Assembly (NCBI GenBank): GCA_018268335.1
Contig: JAFDWT010000098.1
Span: 1 to 42,034 of the forward strand
DNA length: 42,034 nucleotides
Direction of reading: 5' to 3'
DNA from: Armatimonadota bacterium
Lineage (GTDB): Bacteria > Armatimonadota > Fimbriimonadia > Fimbriimonadales > Fimbriimonadaceae
Shown here: positions 17,169 to 24,796 of the stretch, one piece after another
Layout of the letters: each line of letters opens with the position of its first letter
Numbering within the stretch: position 1 is the first letter of the stretch
Notes under the pieces: generated by a model
What the model was told of the DNA's origin: nothing
What the model saw: the letters and a program-made list of their open reading frames with translations, nothing else
Databases searched by the model: none
Translations under genes and position numbers: made by a program

Positions 17169-17201
17169 AAGCGGCCCGCTCCAAATTGGAGCGGGCCGCT
17201 T
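17169..17201. terminator. Strong bidirectional terminator
   Basis: A near-perfect 16-bp inverted repeat (17169-17184 with 17186-17201) between two convergent genes. On the minus strand the stem is followed by TTTTCATTT, a proper U-rich tail, so it best serves the small minus-strand gene; on the plus strand it stops the SurA-like gene with a weaker tail (GCTTTCGT). Confidence 0.85.
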
Positions 17202-17222
17202 GCTTTCGTCTGGGTCGCAGCT

Positions 17223-17540
17223 CTAGCTGGCCTTGGCGAACTGATGGAGGTTGTCGACCAACAGTTCACATTCTTGAGCGTTGAACTCGTCGGTCTCGAC
17301 GTACTCCTGAAGTGCGGCGCGCATGCCGCTGAAGTCGGGCGACGACCATTGGCCCAACGGAGGCTTGGTGGAATCGAGCTTGACTAGGCTGACCCGAAAG
17401 CTGGCTGTCTTGTCGGAATCGGCGTCCCAATGCAGCCCTCTTTCGAGAAGGTCGTTGATGGATGTGTAGACGCCGCCAATATGCGACGTGCCGTCGAGGC
17501 CGACCTGTTCGGTCACCCAGTACAGTCTGCGAAACTTCAT
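17223..17540 (-). CDS. Hypothetical protein
   Basis: 105 residues, soluble and slightly acidic, no family recognised. N-terminal MKFRRLYWVTEQ and a central SFRVSLVKLD look like beta strands; the C-terminus (ECELLVDNLHQFAKA) is helical. It has its own likely promoter upstream (extended -10 at 17566-17574) and a strong terminator just after its stop, which supports a real monocistronic gene even though it also lies 37 bases behind speE. Confidence 0.6.
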   Translation of the reverse strand: MKFRRLYWVTEQVGLDGTSHIGGVYTSINDLLERGLHWDADSDKTASFRVSLVKLDSTKPPLGQWSSPDFSGMRAALQEYVETDEFNAQECELLVDNLHQFAKAS

Positions 17541-17565
17541 TGTTTGCTACCCTTACTGGGTAATT

Positions 17566-17574
17566 ATTGTACCA
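17566..17574 (-). promoter_or_regulatory. Extended -10 promoter for the 105-residue gene
   Basis: On the minus strand the sequence TGGTACAAT (17574 to 17566) matches an extended -10 element (TGnTATAAT, one mismatch). No -35 box is seen, as is usual for such promoters. It lies just outside the speE stop codon and about 25 bases before the ATG at 17540. A TACCC/GGGTA hairpin (17548-17562) lies in the transcribed leader. Confidence 0.4.
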
Positions 17575-17577
17575 AAG

Positions 17578-18519
17578 TTAAGCAGTCCACAGGAATGGTT
17601 CGGCGTCGGTGAGTATCTTTCCGTGCTTTTCTATGGCGCGTAGCATGTATTCGGGCAACGTGAACATCGCTTGGTGGAACCGCGGCGTGTAGTAGCGGTT
17701 GCTGACCCCTCGGGTAGCGTGGCGGGCAGCCACGTCCTCTTGCGTCAACGCCATCGGGTCGTGCTTCTTGCTGGCCAGAATGAAGCCCCACGGCATCTGG
17801 AAGGTCGTCACGAGGCCGTAGTAACCACGCACATAGGCGAACGTGTCCTTCATCGAGTCCAGGGTCGCGAAGATCTGGCTGAAGAGATAGGGATACGTCT
17901 CGTTGCAGGCACCAGATTGCAGGACAAAGACGCCGTCGTCACTCAGCGACTCGGCCACGTGTTGGAAGTACTCCTTGGTGTAGAGCATGCGCGCCGGACT
18001 GCCTTCGTGCGGGCCGGGCAGGTCGCTCAGGATCACGTCGTAGCCGTGGCCCTTGTGGTCTTCGATCCACTTGCGGGCGTCCTGGTGCACCAGCGTGACG
18101 CGCGGGTCGTCAAAGCAACCGTGGTGCCACTCGGTCATGTGCACCTTCACCCACTGGATCAGCTCCTCGTCCAGATCGACCATGTCGGCCTTCTCAACGG
18201 TGTTGTGTTGGAGGGCCTGCCACAAGGTGGCTCCTTCGCCGCCACCCGCCACGAGCACCTTCTTGGGGTTCGGGTGGACGGTCATGGCGGGCTGGACCAT
18301 CGACTCGTGGTACACGTATTCGTCCAGCAGACTGGACTGGATTTTGTAGTCCAAGAAGAGCGTCTTGCCCCAGACCGGGATGTCGACGATTTGGTACTGC
18401 TGGTACTGCGACTTGCCCTCGACGAGAAAGCGGTCGACGGAAAAGAACCACGTGACGCCCTCAGTGTGCGTCTCGGCAATGAACATGCCGGTGCTTTGGG
18501 AGAACAGCTTCTCGCTCAT
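17578..18519 (-). CDS. speE: Spermidine synthase (polyamine aminopropyltransferase)
   Basis: 313 residues. Transfers the aminopropyl group of decarboxylated S-adenosylmethionine to putrescine or another polyamine. An N-terminal beta-stranded tetramerisation region (QIVDIPVWGKTLFLD) precedes the Rossmann domain: DEYVYHESMVQPAM, the cofactor loop VLVAGGGEGATLWQAL (usually GGGDGG), acidic VDLDEELI, then YDVILSDLPGP in place of the usual DSTDP. The loop and catalytic-site variants leave open a relative with another acceptor (thermospermine or agmatine type). speD lies 102 bases upstream on the same strand and makes the aminopropyl donor, which supports the call. Confidence 0.88.
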   Translation of the reverse strand: MSEKLFSQSTGMFIAETHTEGVTWFFSVDRFLVEGKSQYQQYQIVDIPVWGKTLFLDYKIQSSLLDEYVYHESMVQPAMTVHPNPKKVLVAGGGEGATLWQALQHNTVEKADMVDLDEELIQWVKVHMTEWHHGCFDDPRVTLVHQDARKWIEDHKGHGYDVILSDLPGPHEGSPARMLYTKEYFQHVAESLSDDGVFVLQSGACNETYPYLFSQIFATLDSMKDTFAYVRGYYGLVTTFQMPWGFILASKKHDPMALTQEDVAARHATRGVSNRYYTPRFHQAMFTLPEYMLRAIEKHGKILTDAEPFLWTA

Positions 18520-18551
18520 GGGAATGGACGGCGGGATGATAGCACTGGGAA

Positions 18552-18616
18552 GTCCTCAGACTTCAGTCTTCAGTCCCCAGAGTTGTGCCGAGGACTGAAG
18601 ACCGACGACTGAAGAC
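18552..18616. repeat. Clustered CTTCAGTC inverted/direct repeats between speD and speE
   Basis: The 102-base speD-speE gap contains several copies of the octamer-like unit CTTCAGTC and its complement. An 11-bp perfect inverted repeat pairs 18566-18576 with 18592-18602 (15-base loop). Further units lie at about 18560 and 18607-18616. The transcript between the two polyamine genes would fold into a long hairpin. It may be a processing or attenuation element, or a dispersed simple repeat. Confidence 0.55.
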
Positions 18617-18621
18617 CTGAG

Positions 18622-19215
18622 TCAAACCTCGACTTCGCTTTGGATGCCGCGGCGGACGACGAGGAACTTGATGCGGCCCGGCTTAAAGCGGTCGCGCAGC
18701 ACCTCGATGGCGCGGTCGACATGGATGGTGCCGCCGCAATAGAACAGGTCGACTGCCGCATAGCCGTGCTCGGGCCAGGTGTGCACGGTGTAGTGCGACT
18801 CCTGGATGATCACGGCGCCAGAGACGCCGAAAGGCTTGAACTCGTGAAACGAATCGGTGACAATGGTCGCCTCGCTGGCCTTGGCAGCGTCGAGCATGGC
18901 TGTCCCGACGGTCTTTTCCTTCTCCAAGGCCTCGTGGTCACAGTCAAACATCTCGATCAGGAGATGCGAGCCCAGCGACGGTTCTTCACCCTTGACGTTC
19001 GGCAGACCTTGAGAGTCCCGGCCGAGCCAATGGTTGAAATCGTCGGCGTCCTCGCTGTGCACGAGCTGCCAACCGGCTTCGTTTTCGATGCGCGGTGGAG
19101 CCGCGACCATGTCTTTACGGTTGCGCCGGCCCAACATCCGACGGAACCAAGCTTGGCGCTGCGCGCTAGCCAACGGAACGACAACCGCGGCGATCGCGGC
19201 ACTCATTGAAGTCAT
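18622..19215 (-). CDS. speD: S-adenosylmethionine decarboxylase with N-terminal extension
   Basis: 197 residues from the ATG at 19215. The C-terminal ~115 residues are a prokaryotic pyruvoyl-dependent AdoMet decarboxylase: GSHLLIEMFDCD opens it, and the self-cleavage site is QESHYTVHTWPEHGY, where the Ser before His becomes the pyruvoyl group. AAVDLFYCG follows. Bacterial SpeD is typically 115-140 residues. Here about 80 extra residues precede it, with a hydrophobic helix (SAAIAAVVVPLASA) and then basic RRMLGRRNRK, like a membrane anchor with positive inside. A stop lies just upstream, and no start shows a good Shine-Dalgarno sequence, so a shorter start is possible. Confidence 0.85.
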   Translation of the reverse strand: MTSMSAAIAAVVVPLASAQRQAWFRRMLGRRNRKDMVAAPPRIENEAGWQLVHSEDADDFNHWLGRDSQGLPNVKGEEPSLGSHLLIEMFDCDHEALEKEKTVGTAMLDAAKASEATIVTDSFHEFKPFGVSGAVIIQESHYTVHTWPEHGYAAVDLFYCGGTIHVDRAIEVLRDRFKPGRIKFLVVRRGIQSEVEV

Positions 19216-19497
19216 TACTATGGTAGTCAATCAAGTTTCCCTCACGTTGCTCTAGGCCGCACTCACCCCTGGTGGGGCAAGGTCGGCGAAGAAACCCGAC
19301 CGAACGACAAAACTGAGGCCCTGCAGGCCGTTCGTAACCCGACAAACCAGGAGAACGCCGCTTTGAGAGCACCTTCCTCCTGACCTGTTCCCGTCTCGAT
19401 TAAGACAGGATGGTCCTCAGCTTTCGGCGCCAGTCTTGGGGAAAACCCGTCGTCTGCCGCGCGGACGCATGATACCAAACGCTAGGTTCGAAATCAA
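19216..19497 (-). promoter_or_regulatory. speD promoter and ~245-base structured leader
   Basis: On the minus strand TTGATT (-35, 19492-19497) and TATCAT (-10, 19469-19474) are separated by exactly 17 bases, a good sigma-70 promoter. Transcription would begin near 19462, leaving a leader of about 245 bases before speD. It can form several hairpins: CCTGT/ACAGG, CGAACG/CGTTCG enclosing GCC/GGC, and GGTCGG/CCGACC. An AGGAGG precedes a GTG-started 68-codon frame (19372-19166) that overlaps the speD start in another register. I could not match it to a known riboswitch class. Confidence 0.5.
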
Positions 19498-19590
19498 GCG
19501 ATGGTCCCTGTGTCGGCCTACATTTCACATAGCCCGGACAGGCACCACTTGTTTGACGGCACAAACAATGCCGAACAGCAGCTTTGTCCG

Positions 19591-20232
19591 CTAAAGGACC
19601 CGGCCCTCGGCCATGTGGACAGCGCGGTCGACGCCTTCCAGCATCGTCGGGTCGTGCGTGACCACCACCAGACTGCCTGTCCCCCGGTGGCTACGGAGCA
19701 GGTCCATCACTTTGATGCCGGTCGCGTGGTCGAGTGCGGCGGTCGGTTCGTCGCAAAAAACGATCTCTGGACCACCAAGCAGCGCCCGTGCGACGCAGAC
19801 CCTCTGCCGTTCGCCACCGCTCAGTTCGTGGGGCAGACGGTGGGACTTCTCCCCCAGGCCGACTGCCTCGAGGAGCGCCATCGATTCGTCGCGGCAGTCT
19901 TGGTCCGGTCGGGCGACCATGATGTTCTCCAACGCCGACAGGTAGCCGACAAGGAACGGGTGCTGGAAAACAAACCCAAAAGTCTGCAGCCGGAGCCGGC
20001 TGCGCTCGGCGTCTGAGAGCTCGTCCAGCCCGCGACCGCGATAGAGGGCGCGGCCTTGGGTCGGCACCTTGAGGCCGCTGAGCAAGTAGAGCAGCGACGA
20101 CTTGCCCGACCCGCTCGGCCCCAAGATGCCCAGGAACTCACCTGGCCGCACCTCCAGGCTCACGTCATGGCAGGCAAAGACGTCGCCGTCTTTGTCCGCA
20201 TAGACAAGCGAGGCGGATTCGAGCGAGGTCAA
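19591..20232 (-). CDS. ABC transporter ATP-binding protein (LolD/MacB type)
   Basis: 213 residues with all ATPase motifs: Walker A GPSGSGKSS at ~38-46, Q-loop VFQHPFLVG near 88, signature LSGGERQRV at 137-145, Walker B IVFCDEPTAALD at 157-168 and H-loop VVTHDP. The start is a TTG overlapping the permease stop (TTGA), with a strong AAAGGAGG 5 bases before it; this start gives exactly the family's normal beginning. It pairs with the permease to form an exporter or lipoprotein/peptide-handling complex of the MacB/LolCDE/DevCA type. Confidence 0.93.
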   Translation of the reverse strand: MTSLESASLVYADKDGDVFACHDVSLEVRPGEFLGILGPSGSGKSSLLYLLSGLKVPTQGRALYRGRGLDELSDAERSRLRLQTFGFVFQHPFLVGYLSALENIMVARPDQDCRDESMALLEAVGLGEKSHRLPHELSGGERQRVCVARALLGGPEIVFCDEPTAALDHATGIKVMDLLRSHRGTGSLVVVTHDPTMLEGVDRAVHMAEGRVL

Positions 20233-21377
20233 ACCAGCCTCCTTTCGACCACGGCCACCGGGTCGAACCGACGGAAGCGGGCGACGACCGTGGCCAAAGC
20301 CACCGTGTAGATTGCCACCGGCACCGGCAAGGTGTAGAAGTAAGCCGTGCGGTCGAACGGGTCCAACATGAACGCCTTGGGATCCATCAACGTGGCGCGG
20401 ACGACATTGAGCAGAAGATAGGCGCACAGAACACCGGCCACCCAGCCACCCACGACCACCGCCGTCATCTCCCCCATCACCCGCTGCAAAATCGCCTTCT
20501 TGGTATAGCCCAACGCTTGCAAGAGGCCGAACTCTTGGACGCGCTGCGAGAGGAAGATGCTGATCAGCATCCCCATCATGATCGTGATCACGACCACCAG
20601 CATGCCGACGACGACATCGAGGATCTTGTACAGGATCCGGAACATCTCGCTCGTGTCCTTTTCCAGCTTGTGAAAGGCGAAGACGCGCGCCCGCTCGCCG
20701 GTGAACCGCTTCTCCGCCCAATGGTCCAGCTTGGCCTGCTCGACCGGTGTCTTGGCAAAGGCCAGCAGAGCGTCGACCGGCGGAAAGTGGTTGGCGGCGA
20801 CATAGTCGTAAGGGATCACCGCCGTCCATTCCTGGCTGTGCACCTTGCCGACGATCTTGACTTTATAAGGCGAGTACGCCTCGGGTTTGTCCGGCCCCAA
20901 CACGACGTCCCCGATCTTGACGCCGAGGTTGCGCATCACGGGCTCGCTCAGGACAACCTCGGGCTCGCCGTCCTTGGGCATCCTGCCTTCCAATTCGCCG
21001 GGGCCGACGTGGTCCATGTAATAGCTCATGTCCTCGGGCTTCAGAGCTAAGATCACGAACGGCCACTTGCCGACGATGCTCATCACGTTCAGGTCAAGCC
21101 CACGCACCGCCATGACCCGGTCGAGCGGCACTGGGGCCTCTTGTTCAATGGTCTGGCGGATCTTGCCGGTCATCTCCGGGTCACCGCGCGGAGTCAGGCC
21201 GACGTAGTGGCGCGAATAGCTGTAGATCGTCCGGATGCTGAGCGGGATGGAGTCCATCATCGCCACGATGCCGCTGACCAGCATCACGGCCAGCACAATG
21301 ACGCCCACCAGGGGAAGCGACTTCCCCTTGTTGCGCCAGAGATAAGTGCCGGCCCGCAGCGGCCCGTAAGTGGGCAC
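20229..21377 (-). CDS. ABC transporter permease, FtsX/MacB-like
   Basis: 382 residues from a GTG two bases after the reductase stop. One N-terminal membrane helix (LVGVIVLAVMLVSGIVAMM) is followed by a ~200-residue periplasmic region. Three C-terminal helices then form an FtsX domain (VVVGMLVVVITIMMGMLISIFL; QEFGLLQALGYTKKAILQ; VVVGGWVAGVLCAYLLL). This is the four-helix MacB/LolC/DevC topology. It is translationally coupled to the ATPase behind it. The cargo is unknown and no membrane-fusion protein gene is adjacent. Confidence 0.9.
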   Translation of the reverse strand: MPTYGPLRAGTYLWRNKGKSLPLVGVIVLAVMLVSGIVAMMDSIPLSIRTIYSYSRHYVGLTPRGDPEMTGKIRQTIEQEAPVPLDRVMAVRGLDLNVMSIVGKWPFVILALKPEDMSYYMDHVGPGELEGRMPKDGEPEVVLSEPVMRNLGVKIGDVVLGPDKPEAYSPYKVKIVGKVHSQEWTAVIPYDYVAANHFPPVDALLAFAKTPVEQAKLDHWAEKRFTGERARVFAFHKLEKDTSEMFRILYKILDVVVGMLVVVITIMMGMLISIFLSQRVQEFGLLQALGYTKKAILQRVMGEMTAVVVGGWVAGVLCAYLLLNVVRATLMDPKAFMLDPFDRTAYFYTLPVPVAIYTVALATVVARFRRFDPVAVVERRLV

Positions 21378-21379
21378 GG

Positions 21380-22048
21380 TCAGGCGTCCCCTCGCTGGGC
21401 GTACCGCAGGAACACCTCGTCCTGAACAGGAAGGCAGGAAACGAGCCTGTATCGCTGCACTTGTTCTCGGCTGAGCGGATCGCCGCCAGCGTAGGTCGGC
21501 GTGCTGCGGCCTAGCTTGATCTTGGGGGCCAGGGTCAGGAAGAGCTCGTCCACCAGATTCTCGTGTAGCAATGCCGCGTTGAGCTCGCTTCCGCCCTCGA
21601 CCACAATTGACATAACGCCATGCTCCCGCCTGATCGTTCGGAGCGCATTGCTCCAACAGGTCTCTTGTCCTGTCGTGTCGAGGCATTGGACTTGGTTTGG
21701 CACCGAGTCTCGCGGGCCGACGACCCATGCCGAGCCTGGCGCGTCGGTGAAGAACCTCGAGCCGTAGTCGAGGTCACCGCCACGGGTCGCGACATAGCGC
21801 TTCAGGCGGGCCGGATACCACAGCCCTTTCGTGGCCCGAAGCGAGCCGGCGCCAATGAGCACCGCGTCGGCCGCCGCTTCGATCTGCCGCATGGTGGCAT
21901 GGTCGACATCGGAGCCAAGGTCGGCGACCGCCTCGTCTCGACCGCCAGTCACGGTCTTGCCGTCGATGGTGGCCACCATGTTGATGACGACGTAGGGCCG
22001 GTCGGCAGGCGCATCAGCGAAGCGCAAACCCGGATAGACGCCGTCCAC
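21380..22048 (-). CDS. RibD C-terminal/dihydrofolate-reductase-like reductase
   Basis: 222 residues with the NADPH-binding RibD_C fold: VVINMVATIDGKT at the start, ADAVLIGAGSLRATK in the middle, SIVVEGGSELNAALL near 144 and ELFLTLAPKIKLG near 170. It lacks the deaminase half of RibD, so it may be a stand-alone 5-amino-6-ribosylamino-uracil reductase or an unrelated pyrimidine/pteridine reductase. It starts with GTG 32 bases behind the sigma-factor gene and ends 2 bases before the permease GTG, which puts it in one operon with the sigma factor and ABC exporter. Confidence 0.85.
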   Translation of the reverse strand: MDGVYPGLRFADAPADRPYVVINMVATIDGKTVTGGRDEAVADLGSDVDHATMRQIEAAADAVLIGAGSLRATKGLWYPARLKRYVATRGGDLDYGSRFFTDAPGSAWVVGPRDSVPNQVQCLDTTGQETCWSNALRTIRREHGVMSIVVEGGSELNAALLHENLVDELFLTLAPKIKLGRSTPTYAGGDPLSREQVQRYRLVSCLPVQDEVFLRYAQRGDA

Positions 22049-22080
22049 GCCAGGATTGTGGCGAGACTGGCCGACGTGGC

Positions 22081-23355
22081 TTAGGCCGCTTGTGCTTGGT
22101 CCGGATTTCCGGTCGCCGAGGCTTTGGACAGCAGGTCATTGATCGACCTGCCATGGTCCGGGCCGATAGCCCAACCAAAGCTCACCCGCATCGGGCTGTT
22201 CGGCGCGATCCGACCGACCGACCAGCGCTGGAACTTGGCCTCTAACCGCTCGCAAGCTATCGCGACTGTTTCGCCAGTCCCCGGCAAGATGATGCCAAAA
22301 CCATGCTGGCCGTAGCGGCAGACGATGTCCAGAGCCCGGACGCTCGTCCGGAAGAACTCGGCGGTGTCGACCAGGAAGTCACGGACGCCCTGCTCGCCAA
22401 AGTAGCCGCGCATGGCCTGCACGCCGGTGATCTCGACAGTGATGACGCTGACCACTCCATTGGAGCTACAAACTCGGTGGAGCTCCTCAGTCAGCCGCGA
22501 CCGGAAGTACGTTTCGGCGTACGCGCTGGTCTCGGCGTCCATGACCCGGCTGTTGTCTTCGGGCTGCGCCATGCGCAGCAAGCGGTCTTGGTCTTCCTCA
22601 GCCGTCAAGATGCGGCGGAGTTTGGACAGCGACTGCCGCAAGATGTGCGAAACGTAGTTGCACGAGATGCCAAGGCGAGAGGCGATCTCTGTCTGCGACA
22701 ACGCGTCGAAGTGGAACAACACCAAGACTTCGCGCTCCAGGTCGCGAAGCTGCTGCATGGCGGTCTCCAACACGACGCGGTCTTCAACGCTGGTCTGGGC
22801 GCCCTGGACCAGGCTGGCGTCCAGCCGCTCGACGTCGCTGTCGGCCTCGTCGTCATCGTTAGGAGTGGCGTCCAGGCTGGCGACACGCAACATGTCCTGG
22901 GTGGCGTTCACCTCTTGGACGGCAGACTCGCTGACGCCGATCTTCTCCGCGATCTCGCGCTCGGTCGGTGTGCGCCCCAGCTCAGCTTGGAGCATGTTGG
23001 AAGCCTTATTGACCTTGTGGCGGAGTTCCTGCAGCCAGGCTGGGTGGCGGATGGTCTGGGCGCGGTCGCGGAGGTAGTGCTTGATCTCACCGGCCACCAA
23101 GTGGGTGGCATAAGTGTTGAACCGGACGCCGGCGTTCGGATCGAACTTGCTCAGCGCGTTGAGCAGGCCGATGTAGCCCACTTGCGCCAAGTCGTCGACG
23201 GACTCGATCCCGCTGAACCGGCGGGCGATGCGCTCGACCATTCCAGCGTAGTGCAGGATCACCAGGTCTTTGAGGTCTGGCCGTGGATCGGCCAGGTACT
23301 CAAGCACCAGGTTCTCTGCGTCTATATGACTCTTCTTTGCCAAAGCATCCGACAT
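22081..23355 (-). CDS. Sigma-70 family factor fused to a degenerate GGDEF domain
   Basis: 424 residues. Region 2 spans ~30-100 (VDDLAQVGYIGLLNALSKFD; VRFNTYATHLVAGEIKHYLRD) and region 3 ~105-165 (GRTPTEREIAEKIGVSESAV). After an acidic linker (165-185), region 4 spans ~190-250 (LSQTEIASRLGISCNYVSHIL). This resembles SigB/SigF-type group-3 factors. Residues ~280-412 then follow the GGDEF fold: a first strand VITVEITGVQAM, the RYG...FGIILPGT hairpin at 347-360 and final VSFGWAIGPD. The active-site loop reads GQHGF instead of GGDEF, and the metal/substrate positions of the first strand also differ, so it should not make c-di-GMP. GGAG lies 6 bases before the ATG. Confidence 0.88.
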   Translation of the reverse strand: MSDALAKKSHIDAENLVLEYLADPRPDLKDLVILHYAGMVERIARRFSGIESVDDLAQVGYIGLLNALSKFDPNAGVRFNTYATHLVAGEIKHYLRDRAQTIRHPAWLQELRHKVNKASNMLQAELGRTPTEREIAEKIGVSESAVQEVNATQDMLRVASLDATPNDDDEADSDVERLDASLVQGAQTSVEDRVVLETAMQQLRDLEREVLVLFHFDALSQTEIASRLGISCNYVSHILRQSLSKLRRILTAEEDQDRLLRMAQPEDNSRVMDAETSAYAETYFRSRLTEELHRVCSSNGVVSVITVEITGVQAMRGYFGEQGVRDFLVDTAEFFRTSVRALDIVCRYGQHGFGIILPGTGETVAIACERLEAKFQRWSVGRIAPNSPMRVSFGWAIGPDHGRSINDLLSKASATGNPDQAQAA

Positions 23356-23363
23356 GTTCGCTC

Positions 23364-23421
23364 CGTGACCGTCACGCGGGAATCCTTTCCCGCGCCCAAA
23401 GGTGTTCTGGGCATCCTGCCC
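23364..23421 (-). promoter_or_regulatory. Three stacked hairpins before the sigma-GGDEF gene
   Basis: The 141-base leader holds GGGCA/TGCCC (23409-23413 with 23417-23421), GCGGGAA/TTCCCGC (23376-23382 with 23387-23393, TCCT on the plus strand as loop) and CGTGAC/GTCACG (23364-23369 with 23371-23376). The last touches the GGAG ribosome binding site at 23361-23364. They could control translation of the sigma factor or separate it from the upstream pilC transcript. No match to the c-di-GMP-I riboswitch consensus was found. Confidence 0.4.
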
Positions 23422-23496
23422 TTTTCCTCCGGTTTGATTGGCGCAGCCAGCGTCCTGCCGACCGCAACCTGATATGCAGTTGTCTCTAGGTTCGCG

Positions 23497-24699
23497 TCAC
23501 TTGACGCCGTTGACCAGTGTGAAGACTGGTGTCATGACCGAAATCGCAATAAAGCCGACGACGAGGCCGAGGAAGATGATCAACGCTGGCTCGATCATCG
23601 AGGTCAGACCCTTGACGGCCGCTTCGACCTCAGAGTCGTAGAAGTCGCCGACTTTCACCATCATCTCGCTCAGGCGTCCCGATTCTTCACCCACGTCGAT
23701 CATGTGGGTGACCATGCTCGGGAAGAGGCCGCTCTGGGCCAGGGGAGTGCTGAGTTTGCTACCCTCGCGGATGCTGTTCCGCGTGGCGTCGATGGCGTGG
23801 GTCAGGCAGACGTTGTTGAGCGTCTCGCCGACGATCTCCAGGCTGCGCATCATGGGGACGCCGCTGTTGATCAGCGTGCCAAACGTGCGGCAGAAACGGG
23901 CGACGCTCATCTTGAGCGACAGCTCGCCGATCACCGGCACTTTGAGCTTGAAGTAGTCGAACTGCTCCTTGCCACGAGGCGTCTTGCCATACATCTTGAT
24001 GCCGACGAACATCGCGCCGAAGGCCAACAGGATGACCCACCAGTAAGCGGCCATGAAGTCGCCCATCGCGAAGAGTGCGGCGGTGACAAACGGCAGCTTG
24101 ACGTCCATGCCGGTGAAAATCTCTTTGAACTTCGGCAAGACGAAGCTGAACAGCACGAACAACATGAGCTGGCTGAAGCACAACACCAGGACGGGGTACA
24201 TCATCGCCGACTTGATCTTGCTGCGGACCTCGTTCTCGTATTCGAGGAAGCCCGACAGGCGGTCGAGGATGACGTCCAAAATACCGCCGATCTCGGCGGC
24301 GCGGACCATGTTCACATACAGCTTGCCAAAGACGACCGGGTGCTTGGCCATCGCCTCGTTCAGCGTCGAACCACCCTTGACGTCCGTCGTGATCTGCTCT
24401 AGAGCAGGCCGCAGGAACGGGTCTTTGGATTGCGTCGTGAGAATCTCAAGGCACCGCAAAATCGGGATACCGGCGTCGATCATCGTCGCGAACTGGCGCG
24501 AAAAGACGACCAGCGCCTTGGGCTTCATCTTGCCGCGCGCCTTGCCCGTGCTGACCTTGCGCTTGGTCTCCTTGATCTCGACGACCTGGAGTGAAAGCTC
24601 CCGCAGGCGGCTGACGACGCCAGCTTCGCTTTCGGCGTCCAAGACAGCTTTGATTTCCTTTCCGCTGCTATCCAAGGCTACATATGCAAACTGTGGCAT
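23497..24699 (-). CDS. pilC: Type IV pilus/type II secretion inner-membrane protein PilC (GspF)
   Basis: 400-residue platform protein. It has the two tandem T2SSF domains with SRQFATMIDAGIPILRCLEIL (~68) and SVARFCRTFGTLINSGVPMMRSLEIVG (~270). Hydrophobic spans lie near 170-190, 215-235 and 375-395. The N-terminus MPQFAYVALDSSGKEIKAVL is typical of the family. It works with the PilB ATPase, whose gene lies about 10 kb away at 34852-37827, to assemble pilins. The upstream aminopeptidase gene is separated by a strong hairpin, so it probably has its own promoter. Confidence 0.96.
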   Translation of the reverse strand: MPQFAYVALDSSGKEIKAVLDAESEAGVVSRLRELSLQVVEIKETKRKVSTGKARGKMKPKALVVFSRQFATMIDAGIPILRCLEILTTQSKDPFLRPALEQITTDVKGGSTLNEAMAKHPVVFGKLYVNMVRAAEIGGILDVILDRLSGFLEYENEVRSKIKSAMMYPVLVLCFSQLMLFVLFSFVLPKFKEIFTGMDVKLPFVTAALFAMGDFMAAYWWVILLAFGAMFVGIKMYGKTPRGKEQFDYFKLKVPVIGELSLKMSVARFCRTFGTLINSGVPMMRSLEIVGETLNNVCLTHAIDATRNSIREGSKLSTPLAQSGLFPSMVTHMIDVGEESGRLSEMMVKVGDFYDSEVEAAVKGLTSMIEPALIIFLGLVVGFIAISVMTPVFTLVNGVK

Positions 24700-24738
24700 C
24701 CAGACGTTCTCCTGCCGGGGTGACCGACCCTAGGGAGA

Positions 24739-24781
24739 TTGTCGGACAGGCGACCCCGGACTGCTCAGGGTCGCCCGACAA
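24739..24781 (-). terminator. Hairpin between aminopeptidase and pilC genes
   Basis: GGCGACCC (24749-24756) pairs perfectly with GGGTCGCC (24768-24775), extended after a small bulge by TTGTCG (24739-24744) with CGACAA (24776-24781). The stem is 14 bp and very GC-rich, 15 bases after the minus-strand aminopeptidase stop. No U-run follows, so termination may need help or it may protect the 3' end. Confidence 0.6.
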
Positions 24782-24796
24782 ATCCTCTATCGAGTT

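Noticed and set aside
19340-19440. SRP RNA-like string (GGTCAGGAGGAAGG) in the speD leader
   Set aside because: The bases around it do not form the conserved SRP domain IV helix with the GGAA loop, so a 4.5S RNA call is not supported.
20233-20829. 200 additional codons before the ABC ATPase in the same frame
   Set aside because: They overlap the permease gene in another frame and lack homology; the TTG at 20232 has an ideal ribosome binding site and gives the usual protein length.
23356-23496. c-di-GMP riboswitch upstream of the sigma-GGDEF gene
   Set aside because: The GEMM-I core bases and tetraloop-receptor pattern are missing; only generic hairpins are seen.
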